Origin: Flavobacterium frigoris
Lineage (GTDB): Bacteria; Bacteroidota; Bacteroidia; Flavobacteriales; Flavobacteriaceae
Assembly: GCF_900111075.1 (NCBI RefSeq)
Contig: NZ_FOFZ01000002.1
Location: 310,001 to 374,000 of the forward strand
DNA length: 64,000 nucleotides
Direction of reading: 5' to 3'
Position numbers and translations under genes: made by a program. Shown piece by piece: positions 17,427-25,755 of this stretch. Under the pieces are notes generated by a model. The model made no database searches, was not told where the DNA came from, and worked only from the letters and a program-made list of their open reading frames with translations. Positions within the stretch are counted from its first letter, which is position 1; every line of letters begins with the position of its first letter.

Positions 17427-18596
17427 ATGAAACCTTCAAAAACTATCCTTCCTATAATTGTCATCGCTCAGTTTTGCTGTACTTCGCTTTGGTTTGCCAG
17501 CAATGCCGTCATGAGTGATTTAGTATTGCATTTCAACCTCAACCCGAGTGTTGTGAGCTACTTAACTTCGGCGGTGCAATTTGGTTTTATCCTAGGAACA
17601 TTAGTCTTTGCATTATTAGCGATAGCCGATCGGTTTTCGCCTTCAAAAGTGTTTTTAATTAGTGCTTTACTTGGCGCTGCATGCAACCTTGGAATTTTAT
17701 GGGATGGCAATAATCTAGCAAGCATGTTAAGTATTCGGTTTCTAACAGGTTTCTTCCTTGCCGGAATCTATCCTGTGGGCATGAAAATTGCCGCTGATTA
17801 TTTCGAAAAAGGACTAGGGAAATCACTAGGGCTTTTAGTTGGCGCGCTCGTTTTAGGAACTGCTTTTCCGCATTTCCTAAAGGGTATGACTTCTGGATTG
17901 CCTTGGGAACTTGTTATTCTTTGCACTGCTGGACTCGCTATTTTGGGTGGTTTAATGATGGTGTTTTTTGTTCCTGACGGTCCTTTTAGAAAACCAAGTC
18001 AAGGAGTCAACATCAAAGCCTTCTTTGGAATTTTCGAAAATAAAAATTTACGCACCGCTGCCTTTGGTTACTTTGGTCACATGTGGGAACTTTATGCTTT
18101 TTGGGCTTTCACACCGTTTATGCTTGCCGCTTACTCCAACCTACATCCCCAAGCACAATTCAACATTCCTATTCTATCTTTTATTATCATTGGTATTGGC
18201 GGACTCGCTTGTATTTTAAGTGGTTATTTATCAGAAAGTTTTGGAACCAAAAAAATAGCGACCATTGCTTTGTTACTGTCTTGTATTTGCTGCCTTATTT
18301 CGCCACTATTATTCATCCAACCTTCAGCTACACTATTTATTGCTTTCCTACTATTTTGGGGCATGGCCGTAGTTGCCGATTCACCCTTGCTTTCTACACT
18401 GGTAGCACAAAACGCACCCGCCGAAGTAAAAGGCACAGCACTTACCTTAGTCAACAGTATTGGCTTTGCCATTACAATAGTTAGCATCCAATTAATTAGT
18501 TGGTTGCAACTGTCGACTAACAGTAGTTTGATTTATTCATTTTTGGCAATTGGTCCTATTTTTGGATTATTGGCTTTACGCCAAAAAAACAAATGA
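17427..18596 (+). CDS. MFS transporter (389 aa)
   Basis: About twelve hydrophobic helices, with the MFS loop 2-3 region after helix 2 (LLAIADRFSPSKVFLISALLG) and a second-half GYLSESFGTKKIATIALLLS. General similarity is to the CynX/NimT or YbfB-like drug and anion exporters. The substrate cannot be read from sequence. Monocistronic, flanked upstream by repeats and downstream by the promoter of the DUF2975 gene. Confidence 0.85.
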   Translation: MKPSKTILPIIVIAQFCCTSLWFASNAVMSDLVLHFNLNPSVVSYLTSAVQFGFILGTLVFALLAIADRFSPSKVFLISALLGAACNLGILWDGNNLASMLSIRFLTGFFLAGIYPVGMKIAADYFEKGLGKSLGLLVGALVLGTAFPHFLKGMTSGLPWELVILCTAGLAILGGLMMVFFVPDGPFRKPSQGVNIKAFFGIFENKNLRTAAFGYFGHMWELYAFWAFTPFMLAAYSNLHPQAQFNIPILSFIIIGIGGLACILSGYLSESFGTKKIATIALLLSCICCLISPLLFIQPSATLFIAFLLFWGMAVVADSPLLSTLVAQNAPAEVKGTALTLVNSIGFAITIVSIQLISWLQLSTNSSLIYSFLAIGPIFGLLALRQKNK

Positions 18597-18653
18597 AAGT
18601 GATTTTAAAATTCATCATAAAATAAAAAAATATTGTTTTGTATTATTTTATTA

Positions 18654-18683
18654 TTGTTTATCGATAATTAATTGTTATGTTTG
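18654..18683 (+). promoter_or_regulatory. Predicted promoter of the DUF2975-XRE operon
   Basis: TTG (18654-18656), 19-nt spacer, TATGTTTG (18676-18683): a full match to the flavobacterial consensus. The box contains the ATG at 18677, ruling that ATG out as the start of the next gene. Confidence 0.75.
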
Positions 18684-18715
18684 TCATGAATTATAAAAAC
18701 CTAAAAGACATAATC

Positions 18716-19231
18716 ATGAAAAAATTAACCTATTTAAAATTCTTTATTAATTTATTTTTCTTCGCATCAATCGTTTCCTCTATTTCACTTTTATTTAATT
18801 TAAGTAAAGTACTATTTGATTATAAAATTCAAAGGCCTTTTCAAATAGAAAATATAGATTTATTACTTAGTGGTGTAAATTTAAAAATCGTTTTAAGTTT
18901 TATCACAATAAGTTCTTTTGTTCTTATCTATGGTATTTATTTACTTAAAAAAGTCGTGCTTCTATTTATGGAAAACAAAATTTTTGATGATCAAGTTATT
19001 TTGCTTCTAAATAAAATCGGAAAGGTTCTAATTTTATCAACAATATTAAAAGAAATACCCATTCTATGCTTTAAAATATTCTCTTTTCAAGAGATAGGAA
19101 TCGGTTCTAAAAACGTCAATTATATAGGTTTCCATTTTCCTATAATTACTTTAGCTTTGTTTTTTATGGTATTAAGTGAAGTATTTAAAATCGCAAAAAA
19201 TCTTAAAGACGAAAACGAACTAACAGTATAA
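18716..19231 (+). CDS. DUF2975 family membrane protein (171 aa)
   Basis: Four likely membrane helices (about residues 8-30, 50-72, 95-115 and 135-158) and the family layout of DUF2975. The frame is open from an ATG at 18677, but that codon is inside the -7 box, so translation more likely starts at 18716 (MKKLTYLKFF), after an A-rich leader. The stop lies 2 nt before the XRE regulator gene, the usual DUF2975/HTH pairing, in which the membrane protein may sense or antagonise the regulator. Function otherwise unknown. Confidence 0.8.
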   Translation: MKKLTYLKFFINLFFFASIVSSISLLFNLSKVLFDYKIQRPFQIENIDLLLSGVNLKIVLSFITISSFVLIYGIYLLKKVVLLFMENKIFDDQVILLLNKIGKVLILSTILKEIPILCFKIFSFQEIGIGSKNVNYIGFHFPIITLALFFMVLSEVFKIAKNLKDENELTV

Positions 19232-19233
19232 TT

Positions 19234-19449
19234 ATGGCTATAGTAATAAACGTTGATGTGATGCTTGCAAAAAGAAAAATGCGCTCTAATGAGCTTGCTG
19301 AAAGAATTGGCATCACCACCGCAAACCTCTCTATTTTAAAAACAGGAAAAGCCAAAGCAATTCGTTTTTCTACACTCGAATTAATTTGCGAAATTTTAGA
19401 ATGTCAACCAGGAGACATTATGGAATATGTAAAAGAATCTACCTCTTAA
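19234..19449 (+). CDS. XRE/Cro-type small HTH regulator (71 aa)
   Basis: A single helix-turn-helix domain covers the whole chain: VDVMLAKRKMRSNELAERIGITTANLSILKTGKA, then LELICEILECQPGDIMEY, the layout of YozG-like Cro/CI regulators. It is the partner of the DUF2975 gene 2 nt upstream and is probably translated with it. The stem of the downstream terminator includes its last codons (19434-19449). Confidence 0.88.
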   Translation: MAIVINVDVMLAKRKMRSNELAERIGITTANLSILKTGKAKAIRFSTLELICEILECQPGDIMEYVKESTS

Positions 19450-19472
19450 TTGAGGTAGATTCTTTTTTTTTT
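19434..19472 (+). terminator. Intrinsic terminator overlapping the 3' end of the XRE gene
   Basis: AGAATCTACCTC (19434-19445) pairs with GAGGTAGATTCT (19452-19463), 6-nt loop, followed by a run of ten T. The left arm is coding sequence. Confidence 0.88.
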
Positions 19473-19557
19473 GAATAATCATAAACCTATTATCTTGTAG
19501 GTCGTTAATATTTAAACACAAAAATACCTACCTTCGCTCTAACTTTAGAACCATCAA

Positions 19558-19923
19558 TTGATCAAACAACTAAAATATCTTATTGCGCTCTTTCTTGCTT
19601 TTGGCTTGATGGTAAACGATGGTGCTTTAGATTCTCAATCTAATACAGCAGCTTACGATCAAGTTTCCTCCGCTCAGGAGAGAAAAGATTTTAAAAACTC
19701 CAGAGTATACGTTTTCAATCAGATAACTTCGTCTGAGAAAACTTCATTGCCAATTCCTTTTGCACAGCTGCAATTGCAAGATATATACAGCCTTAAAACA
19801 CAAGTGCTTCTAAAATCCCGAATTGCATTGTATCAAAATATCAGCGCAATCAAGGCACAACAGGTTTTTTTACGCCAAACAATCACTTCAAGCAATTCTT
19901 ATTCCAGTTTATACATAGCTTAG
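19558..19923 (+). CDS. Hypothetical secreted protein (121 aa)
   Basis: I do not recognise this protein. It starts at a TTG; an upstream in-frame stop excludes extension, and the first in-frame ATG would remove the apparent signal peptide (IKQLKYLIALFLAFGLMVNDGA). The rest is polar, rich in Ser, Gln and Ala, with no cysteines. Its hydrophobic segment followed by an acidic stretch is loosely like the 60-aa ORF that follows. Coding status is uncertain because TTG starts are rare here. Confidence 0.45.
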   Translation: MIKQLKYLIALFLAFGLMVNDGALDSQSNTAAYDQVSSAQERKDFKNSRVYVFNQITSSEKTSLPIPFAQLQLQDIYSLKTQVLLKSRIALYQNISAIKAQQVFLRQTITSSNSYSSLYIA

Positions 19924-20005
19924 AACAGCACTGCTTTTCTAAGCATTTATGCAATTTATTGCATACCGATGATAAAAAAATGTCTAATCATTTGTCATTT
20001 ACACC

Positions 20006-20188
20006 ATGTATAAACACAACAATACAACACGTTTAGAGTCCTCTAAACGACCAACTCTTTGGATAAAAAGAAAACTAATGCTATTTATTACTGCCTTTAT
20101 GATAGGAATGTCAAACGGCATGAACGTTGAAGACGAATCTGCTCTCAGAAAACAACACCACACAGAACAACAAGATAAAAAAGATTGA
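20006..20188 (+). CDS. Hypothetical small single-span protein (60 aa)
   Basis: ATG-started ORF with a basic N-terminus, one hydrophobic stretch (about residues 27-39, LMLFITAFMIGM) and a charged tail rich in Gln, His and Lys. No known family. It sits between the 121-aa ORF and the flavin monooxygenase gene and could be a small membrane peptide or chance. A short palindrome ATGCAATTTATTGCAT lies in the gap just upstream. Confidence 0.4.
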   Translation: MYKHNNTTRLESSKRPTLWIKRKLMLFITAFMIGMSNGMNVEDESALRKQHHTEQQDKKD

Positions 20189-20362
20189 CTTGATGATTTG
20201 CAAATGGATTATGAAATACCAGCCCGATCAAAGCCAGCCGACTTTGCGCTTTCAACAAATCACCTCATCTATTACAAACCCATTAAGCTTGAAAATTTAA
20301 TGATGTTTTTTGTTGATTCTATTTTGTATTTTGCAACAGCATTTAAATTTACAAACAACAAC

Positions 20363-21811
20363 ATGAATACGAATCATACCGATATCATTATCATAGGAGC
20401 AGGATTATCTGGTATAGGCGCCGCCTGTCATTTGTCCCGTAAAAATCCCAATAAAACCTATATTATTCTAGAAGCAAGAACGGAAGTTGGGGGCACTTGG
20501 AGTTTGTTTAAATACCCAGGAATTCGTTCTGATTCTGACATGTACACCTTTGGTTATTCCTTTAAAACCTGGGATGAGCAAAAGTCTTTCGCTGACGGGC
20601 CTTCTATCTTGAAATATATAAATGAAGCCGCTGACGAATATAAGGTACGCGATCATATCATCTACCAACAGCGTGCGCTTTCTTATAACTTCGATACAAA
20701 AGAGAAATTATGGACGGTAACTACCACAAATACGGAAACGGCAGAAGAAACAATCTATACCTGCCAGTTTATCTTTAGCTGTAGTGGCTATTACAATTAT
20801 ACCAAAGGCTATACCCCCGAGTTTAAGGATCAAACCAGCTTTGAAGGAGAAATAATCCATCCTCAAAAATGGCCTAAAAACTTAGATGTTACTGACAAAA
20901 AAATCATTGTAATTGGTAGCGGAGCGACTGCCGTCACCATTGTCCCCGAGCTTACCGCTGAAGCCGCAAAGGTCACTATGCTGCAACGATCGCCAACCTA
21001 TATTGCTGCTTTGCCCAATAAAGATAAGGTTGCTGCACGACTGAAACGCCTATTCCCTAAAAAAGTAGCTTATCGATTAATTCGTTATAAGAATATTTTA
21101 TACACTATTGTCTTTTTCAATCTCTGTAAGTACTATCCAGAAAGAATGAAAAACTTCATCATAAACGGAGCTAAAAAAGGTCTGGGAGACTTTCCCGTTG
21201 ACCCTCATTTTATACCTAATTACAACCCATGGGAACAGCGTTTTTGCATCGCCCCAAACGGAGATTTTTTTAGAGCCATCAGGAAAGGGAAAGCATTAGT
21301 AGTTACAGATCATATCGATCGTTTTTTAAGCAATGGAATTTTATTAAAATCGGGGAAGACACTAAATGCTGATATTATCATCACGGCAACTGGACTTGAA
21401 TTAGTGGCGTTTGGAGGGGTGAAAATTCAACTAGATTCAAAACCATTTGATGTTTCTAAATCTTTTGTCTATAAAGGCCTTATGTTAAGCGATCTGCCTA
21501 ACTTCTTTATTTTTGTTGGTTATACCAATGCTTCGTGGACGTTGAAAAGTGACTTGACCAGCGAGTATATTTCTCGGGTACTGAAATATTTAGAAAAACA
21601 TAATTACAAAGCAGTACAAGCAAAAGTAATTGAGACCGATTTAAAACCCGTTCCGCTACTTAACCTGAACTCTGGATACATAAACAGGGCAGCAAATACA
21701 CTTCCTAGTCAAGGGAATAAAGCCCCTTGGCGCATTTATCAAAATTATATTCTGGATTATAAAATGCTTCGTGTGGACTCTGTTAAAGACAAACGTCTAC
21801 GCTTTTTTTAA
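20363..21811 (+). CDS. Baeyer-Villiger-type flavin monooxygenase (482 aa)
   Basis: FAD- and NADPH-dependent oxygenase. The FAD Rossmann motif is IIIIGAGLSGIGAA (about residues 8-21). The family fingerprint FEGEIIHPQKWP (FxGxxxHxxxW, about 160-171) and the NADPH-binding motif VIGSGATAVTI follow. The frame extends upstream to 20198, but MNTNHTD at 20363 places the FAD motif at the usual distance from the N-terminus, so I use that start. The substrate (ketone, amine or sulfide) is unknown. A terminator lies about 100 nt downstream. Confidence 0.88.
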   Translation: MNTNHTDIIIIGAGLSGIGAACHLSRKNPNKTYIILEARTEVGGTWSLFKYPGIRSDSDMYTFGYSFKTWDEQKSFADGPSILKYINEAADEYKVRDHIIYQQRALSYNFDTKEKLWTVTTTNTETAEETIYTCQFIFSCSGYYNYTKGYTPEFKDQTSFEGEIIHPQKWPKNLDVTDKKIIVIGSGATAVTIVPELTAEAAKVTMLQRSPTYIAALPNKDKVAARLKRLFPKKVAYRLIRYKNILYTIVFFNLCKYYPERMKNFIINGAKKGLGDFPVDPHFIPNYNPWEQRFCIAPNGDFFRAIRKGKALVVTDHIDRFLSNGILLKSGKTLNADIIITATGLELVAFGGVKIQLDSKPFDVSKSFVYKGLMLSDLPNFFIFVGYTNASWTLKSDLTSEYISRVLKYLEKHNYKAVQAKVIETDLKPVPLLNLNSGYINRAANTLPSQGNKAPWRIYQNYILDYKMLRVDSVKDKRLRFF

Positions 21812-21907
21812 AATATGATAAATAAACAGTACCACAATACCGCTTGATTTCATACCGAAAGGTAGTGCGGAATTGCATACTGTGCCCACAACAGCAAGAC
21901 ACAAAAC

Positions 21908-21947
21908 AAAAAAGCTATGAAACCACATCATAGCTTTTTCTTGTTTT
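21908..21947 (+). terminator. Intrinsic terminator between the monooxygenase and the copper island
   Basis: AAAAAGCTATGA/TCATAGCTTTTT (21909-21920 with 21928-21939) around a 7-nt loop, with T-rich sequence on both sides. It could serve both converging transcripts. Confidence 0.75.
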
Positions 21948-22048
21948 TACAATAAGTAATGAGCACTTATTCCATTTGCTTGAAGTTTACTAAAAGACAT
22001 CATTCTTGCTTTTAAATAAATCAATTTCCTTACTTAGGACAATCGCTT

Positions 22049-24454
22049 TTAAAACCTGACAGATAACCCGCCGCCTCCACCAAAACGGTTATCATAGCTT
22101 CCCATTACTGAAAAGTTTTTTGAGAACATATACTCGACACCCGCGCTCCAAACAGTATCTGAGGTGTAGTCTTTCGCTACCGGAAGATCATTCACCAAGC
22201 CTAAATCCAGTTTGTATTCATAATATCCAAACACTGAAAATTTAGGAAATACCATAACACTTCTTCCTAACGCAATTCGGGGTCTCAATTCATTATCAAT
22301 TCTCGCATCAAGATTAAATAAATACGGAGTCAAATATCGAATCCCAACGACTGCCGTGGTCTTGAACGTATCAAAACTATCTTCCTTTTCATTTTCTATG
22401 TTTATACCACCAAAAACCCTCAAGTAATCATGTAAATATCTTTCATAGGTAATTTCTCCCTCTAGATTTTTGTTCCATCCATATTCCATAGACACGTTAA
22501 ATTGGTTTCTCAGGTTGGAAGCCGTTAATTGCAAAGCCGTAAAATGAGATGCTGCATCTACCATTCCCCATGAATAATATCTGTTGGTTTCAGCTACTAA
22601 CTTAGCTACAGGAAACCCTTTCATACGCGTATCTCTTAGTGTATCATAGCTAAAAACTCTTGCCATACCGCCCATCATATGGTACAATATATGACAATGG
22701 AAAAACCAGTCTCCATATTCATTTCCGTAAAATTCTATTGTGACATTCCCCATTGGTGGCACATTTACGGTATGTTTTAAAGGCGAATATTCTCCGTTTT
22801 TATTGATAACCCTAAAGAAATGACCGTGCAAGTGCATCGGGTGATGCATCATGGTCAGATTATTCAATGTTATTCTTGTCACCTGCCCTCCTTCAATTTT
22901 TATTTTATCAGTTTCAGCCAATGGAACACCGTTCATACTCCAGATATAGCGCTGCATATTTCCCGTTAGGTTCAACAGGATTTCTTTCACAGGCGCATCA
23001 GCAGAATAGTTCGTTTTTACCGGTGATCTTAGGTAATCATAATTGTATTCTGAAAACAGATCCATTCCTTCCATTTTCATTTCGCTTTCCATGCCGCTTC
23101 CCTTCTTAGAATCCGCTGCCACCGCATGGTTTTCTTGCATACCGTCCATTTTCATTTTCGAATGATCCATTTTCGAATGATCCATTTCCATTCCATTCAT
23201 TTTAGAATCCTTGGACATATCCATTTGCTTTTGCTTCATGTCATCCATTTTCATCCCTTTCATTTTCGAATGATCCATTTCCATTCCTTTCATTTTAGAA
23301 TCCTTGGACATATCCATTTGCATGCCATACTCTTCCTTAATTTTGAAGCGTTCGTCTTTCTTCGGACGGTACTTTATTGCATGAGCTCCCATTTTCATGT
23401 CCATCTTCGCCATCTTTTGCATCATGCCAATTTTGTCTGGTCTTGGAATAACTGGAGCCGCTAAGATTTTACCACTTCCCAGAAATGCCGAAGCGCTCCC
23501 TGAACCATCTTGTGCCGTAATTCTATATTCAATTTTACCGTTTTGTGGAATGGTAACAATAAAATCATAGGCTTCTGCGATACCAATAAATGTTTTGTTT
23601 TTTACAACTGGCACTACATCTTGACCGTCTGCTGAAACAAGTATTGGATCTTCTCCACCAAAAGTCATCCAAAAAGAAGTAGAAGCACCGCCATCAATAA
23701 TCCGCACTCTTATCTTTTCTCCAGGTTTAAAATCGGGATAGTCAACGGACTGTTTTCCATTAATCAAAAATGCAGGATAGTAGATGTCGGCAATATCTGC
23801 CCCCACCATACGCTGTCTCCAAAAGTTTAACTGTGCTCCGAAGGCACCTCTTGCAATAACTCTATTAAGCGGAGTCGCAGTCCCTTTTTTTATTTGATAC
23901 CACTCTGAACCCCGTTTTAAAGTCCGGAGTACGTTTAGTGGTTTCTCATTAGTCCAATCCGACAACATGAGTACCAATTCTTTATCGTACACTAATGTTT
24001 CTTTTTTGGGATGAATAACGATAGACCCATACACACCACTCTGCTCTTGCAGCATAGTATGTGAATGATACCAATACGTTCCCGCTTGTTTTATAGCAAA
24101 TTCATACTTCAGCATTTGTCCCGGCTTGATAGGCGGAGTAGTCAAATAGGGAACTCCGTCATAAAAATTAGGCAGTATTATCCCGTGCCAATGAACAGAT
24201 GTTTCCACAGACATTTCATTTTTCACATAAATAACAGCATATTCCCCTTCAGTAAAATCCAATACTGGACCTGGTATACGTCCATTTACAGTCATTCCTT
24301 TTACGGCTACCCCTGCTTTATTAACCATCTCCTCCTTAATAGTCAATGTATATTCTTTGACCGTAAGATTATCGACGTTACCTTCTACCTTCTGGCTAAA
24401 AATAGATTGGGATACAATCAAAACTAACAACGCTGTATATTTTAAAGTATTCAT
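22049..24454 (-). CDS. Multicopper oxidase (CopA/PcoA-like) with C-terminal CopB-like beta-barrel region (801 aa)
   Basis: Signal peptide (1-20), then a three-cupredoxin oxidase with copper ligands HWH (88-90), HSH (130-132), HPMHLHGH and HCHILYHMMGGM (586-597; type 1 copper C587, H592, M597). A Met/His-rich insert (about 343-465) carries repeated MDMSKDSKM and MEMDHSKM units, probably extra copper sites. After the oxidase, about residues 625-801 alternate hydrophobic strands and end in ..LSVRF, as in outer-membrane barrels such as CopB/PcoB. Oxidises Cu(I) in the envelope. Last gene of the copper island on this strand. Confidence 0.88.
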   Translation of the reverse strand: MNTLKYTALLVLIVSQSIFSQKVEGNVDNLTVKEYTLTIKEEMVNKAGVAVKGMTVNGRIPGPVLDFTEGEYAVIYVKNEMSVETSVHWHGIILPNFYDGVPYLTTPPIKPGQMLKYEFAIKQAGTYWYHSHTMLQEQSGVYGSIVIHPKKETLVYDKELVLMLSDWTNEKPLNVLRTLKRGSEWYQIKKGTATPLNRVIARGAFGAQLNFWRQRMVGADIADIYYPAFLINGKQSVDYPDFKPGEKIRVRIIDGGASTSFWMTFGGEDPILVSADGQDVVPVVKNKTFIGIAEAYDFIVTIPQNGKIEYRITAQDGSGSASAFLGSGKILAAPVIPRPDKIGMMQKMAKMDMKMGAHAIKYRPKKDERFKIKEEYGMQMDMSKDSKMKGMEMDHSKMKGMKMDDMKQKQMDMSKDSKMNGMEMDHSKMDHSKMKMDGMQENHAVAADSKKGSGMESEMKMEGMDLFSEYNYDYLRSPVKTNYSADAPVKEILLNLTGNMQRYIWSMNGVPLAETDKIKIEGGQVTRITLNNLTMMHHPMHLHGHFFRVINKNGEYSPLKHTVNVPPMGNVTIEFYGNEYGDWFFHCHILYHMMGGMARVFSYDTLRDTRMKGFPVAKLVAETNRYYSWGMVDAASHFTALQLTASNLRNQFNVSMEYGWNKNLEGEITYERYLHDYLRVFGGINIENEKEDSFDTFKTTAVVGIRYLTPYLFNLDARIDNELRPRIALGRSVMVFPKFSVFGYYEYKLDLGLVNDLPVAKDYTSDTVWSAGVEYMFSKNFSVMGSYDNRFGGGGGLSVRF

Positions 24455-24528
24455 TTTATTATTTTTAATTACTAATCTTCAATGCTATTTTACTTGCTTG
24501 ATACGTTTTACCGTTACAAAAAAAACGT

Positions 24529-24915
24529 TTACAAATTATTGATTATTTTTTTTAGGCTATCTCTGATTTCTGTTGCGATTCCCACAAGTTCAGTATTTTC
24601 TACCGCTTGCATAGAAGCAGCTGGATCAACCGCCGAAACTTCTATCTGACCTTTTACTTTTTCCTGAACAATCACATTACATGGCAACATCGTTCCTATT
24701 TTATCTTCGGCCAATAATGCTTTATATGCAAATGGCGGATTGCAGGCACCCAAAATGGTGTAATTGTAAAAGTCCACATCCAGTTTCTTCTTTAGTGTTG
24801 CTTTTAAGTCAATTTCTGTTAATATTCCAAATCCTTCCGCCTTAAGCGCTTCCGTAACTTTTTGAATTGCATTTTCGAAACTGTCGTTAATTGTTTTACT
24901 GAAATAATATTCCAT
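24529..24915 (-). CDS. DUF302 family protein (128 aa)
   Basis: The start MEYYFSKTINDSFENAIQKV, the GFGILTEIDLKATLKKKL block and NPPFAYKALLAEDKIGTMLPCNVIV are characteristic of DUF302, small soluble proteins often near metal resistance genes. The frame extends upstream to 25017, but those 34 residues overlap the 45-aa gene on the same strand and look non-coding, so the ATG at 24915 is preferred. The single Cys in LPCNV is typical of the family. Function unknown. Confidence 0.85.
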   Translation of the reverse strand: MEYYFSKTINDSFENAIQKVTEALKAEGFGILTEIDLKATLKKKLDVDFYNYTILGACNPPFAYKALLAEDKIGTMLPCNVIVQEKVKGQIEVSAVDPAASMQAVENTELVGIATEIRDSLKKIINNL

Positions 24916-24938
24916 GCTATTTATTTTTAACATTAAAT

Positions 24939-25076
24939 TTATTTGTTTTTTCTGTATCGGTGAGCTACTGCTAATAATATCAATGCAAAAATCAATATTG
25001 AGCCCCACCAAAACCAATGCATTCCCATAAATGAGTAGCCATCCATATGCATTCCTCCATGTCCTGTATTATCCAT
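24939..25076 (-). CDS. Small His/Met-rich single-span membrane peptide (45 aa)
   Basis: An ATG-started frame of 45 residues. The N-terminus MDNTGHGGMHMDGYSFMGMH holds three His and five Met, then WFWWGSILIFALILLAVA forms one membrane helix, and a basic end HRYRKNK suggests the N-terminus faces out. It lies between the Met-rich lipoprotein and DUF302 genes, 23 nt before the latter's start, on the same strand. Composition fits copper binding at the membrane. No family name that I can assign. Confidence 0.65.
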   Translation of the reverse strand: MDNTGHGGMHMDGYSFMGMHWFWWGSILIFALILLAVAHRYRKNK

Positions 25077-25121
25077 AATTGTATAGTTTTAGCGTTAAAT
25101 ACCACTACTGTGTTTAAAATG

Positions 25122-25703
25122 TTATTTGGATTTTTTATCCATTTCCTTCATCTTACTCATGTCCATTTTTTCTACCTTCATTTTCTCCATCATTTTCATC
25201 ATTTCTGGGCTATCCATCATTGATTTACACATATCGGACATCATAGCATCATCATTTTTGGCTTTTTCCATCATGCCCTTCATCATACCTTTCATCATAT
25301 CTGGATTATCCTTCATCATTTTCATCATTTCAGGCATCATGCTTCCCATCATTTCAGGATTTTCTTTCATCTTCTCCATCATTTTAGCATGGCTTTCTTT
25401 CATCATTTCTGGATTATCCTTCATCATTTTCATCATTTCAGGCATCATGCTTTTCATCATTTCCGGATTTTCTTTCATCTTCTCCATCATTGTGACATGA
25501 TGTTCTTTCATCATCATCATTTTACCGCTTTTACTTTTCATCAACGCGCCCATCATCTCTTTTGACATCATTTCGTCATTAGCGATAGTGTTCATGATTT
25601 CGGTTCTCTTCTCTGATTTTGACAGTACCTGATTCGTTGACTGACAAGAATACAATAGTCCAACTAAACCGAATGCGAATGCAAATTTCTGTAGTGTTTT
25701 CAT
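25122..25703 (-). CDS. Methionine-rich lipoprotein, putative copper binder (193 aa)
   Basis: Lipoprotein signal with lipobox LLYSC (C20). By my count 55 of 193 residues are Met. Two consecutive 36-residue repeats (67-102 and 103-138) share MMEKMKENPEMM and MMPEMMKMMKDNP. The rest is Lys/Glu-rich and probably helical, so the Met side chains line one or more faces, suggesting Cu(I) or Ag(I) binding in the periplasm or at the outer membrane. It lies between the P-type ATPase and small-peptide genes of the island. I know no named family. Confidence 0.75.
   Translation of the reverse strand: MKTLQKFAFAFGLVGLLYSCQSTNQVLSKSEKRTEIMNTIANDEMMSKEMMGALMKSKSGKMMMMKEHHVTMMEKMKENPEMMKSMMPEMMKMMKDNPEMMKESHAKMMEKMKENPEMMGSMMPEMMKMMKDNPDMMKGMMKGMMEKAKNDDAMMSDMCKSMMDSPEMMKMMEKMKVEKMDMSKMKEMDKKSK
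25290..25505 (-). repeat. Two tandem 108-bp repeats inside the Met-rich lipoprotein gene
   Basis: Encodes residues 67-102 and 103-138, which differ at only about six positions. In-frame unit of 36 codons. Confidence 0.8.
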
Positions 25704-25755
25704 GGTATTTTATTTAGAGATTAAAAATTTTATATTAAAAATGCACCTTAGTGTA

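Noticed and set aside
23126..23464. Plus-strand 112-aa His/Phe-rich ORF
   Set aside because: Antisense of the Met/His-rich insert of the multicopper oxidase; no start context or family.
25126..25500. Plus-strand 124-aa ORF rich in Ile/Ser/Phe
   Set aside because: It is the antisense shadow of the Met-rich lipoprotein repeats; CAT/ATC repetition opens the frame by chance.
25290..25505. Regular repeats suggesting a CRISPR array
   Set aside because: The repeats are in-frame 108-bp coding units of a lipoprotein with no unique spacers and no cas genes nearby.
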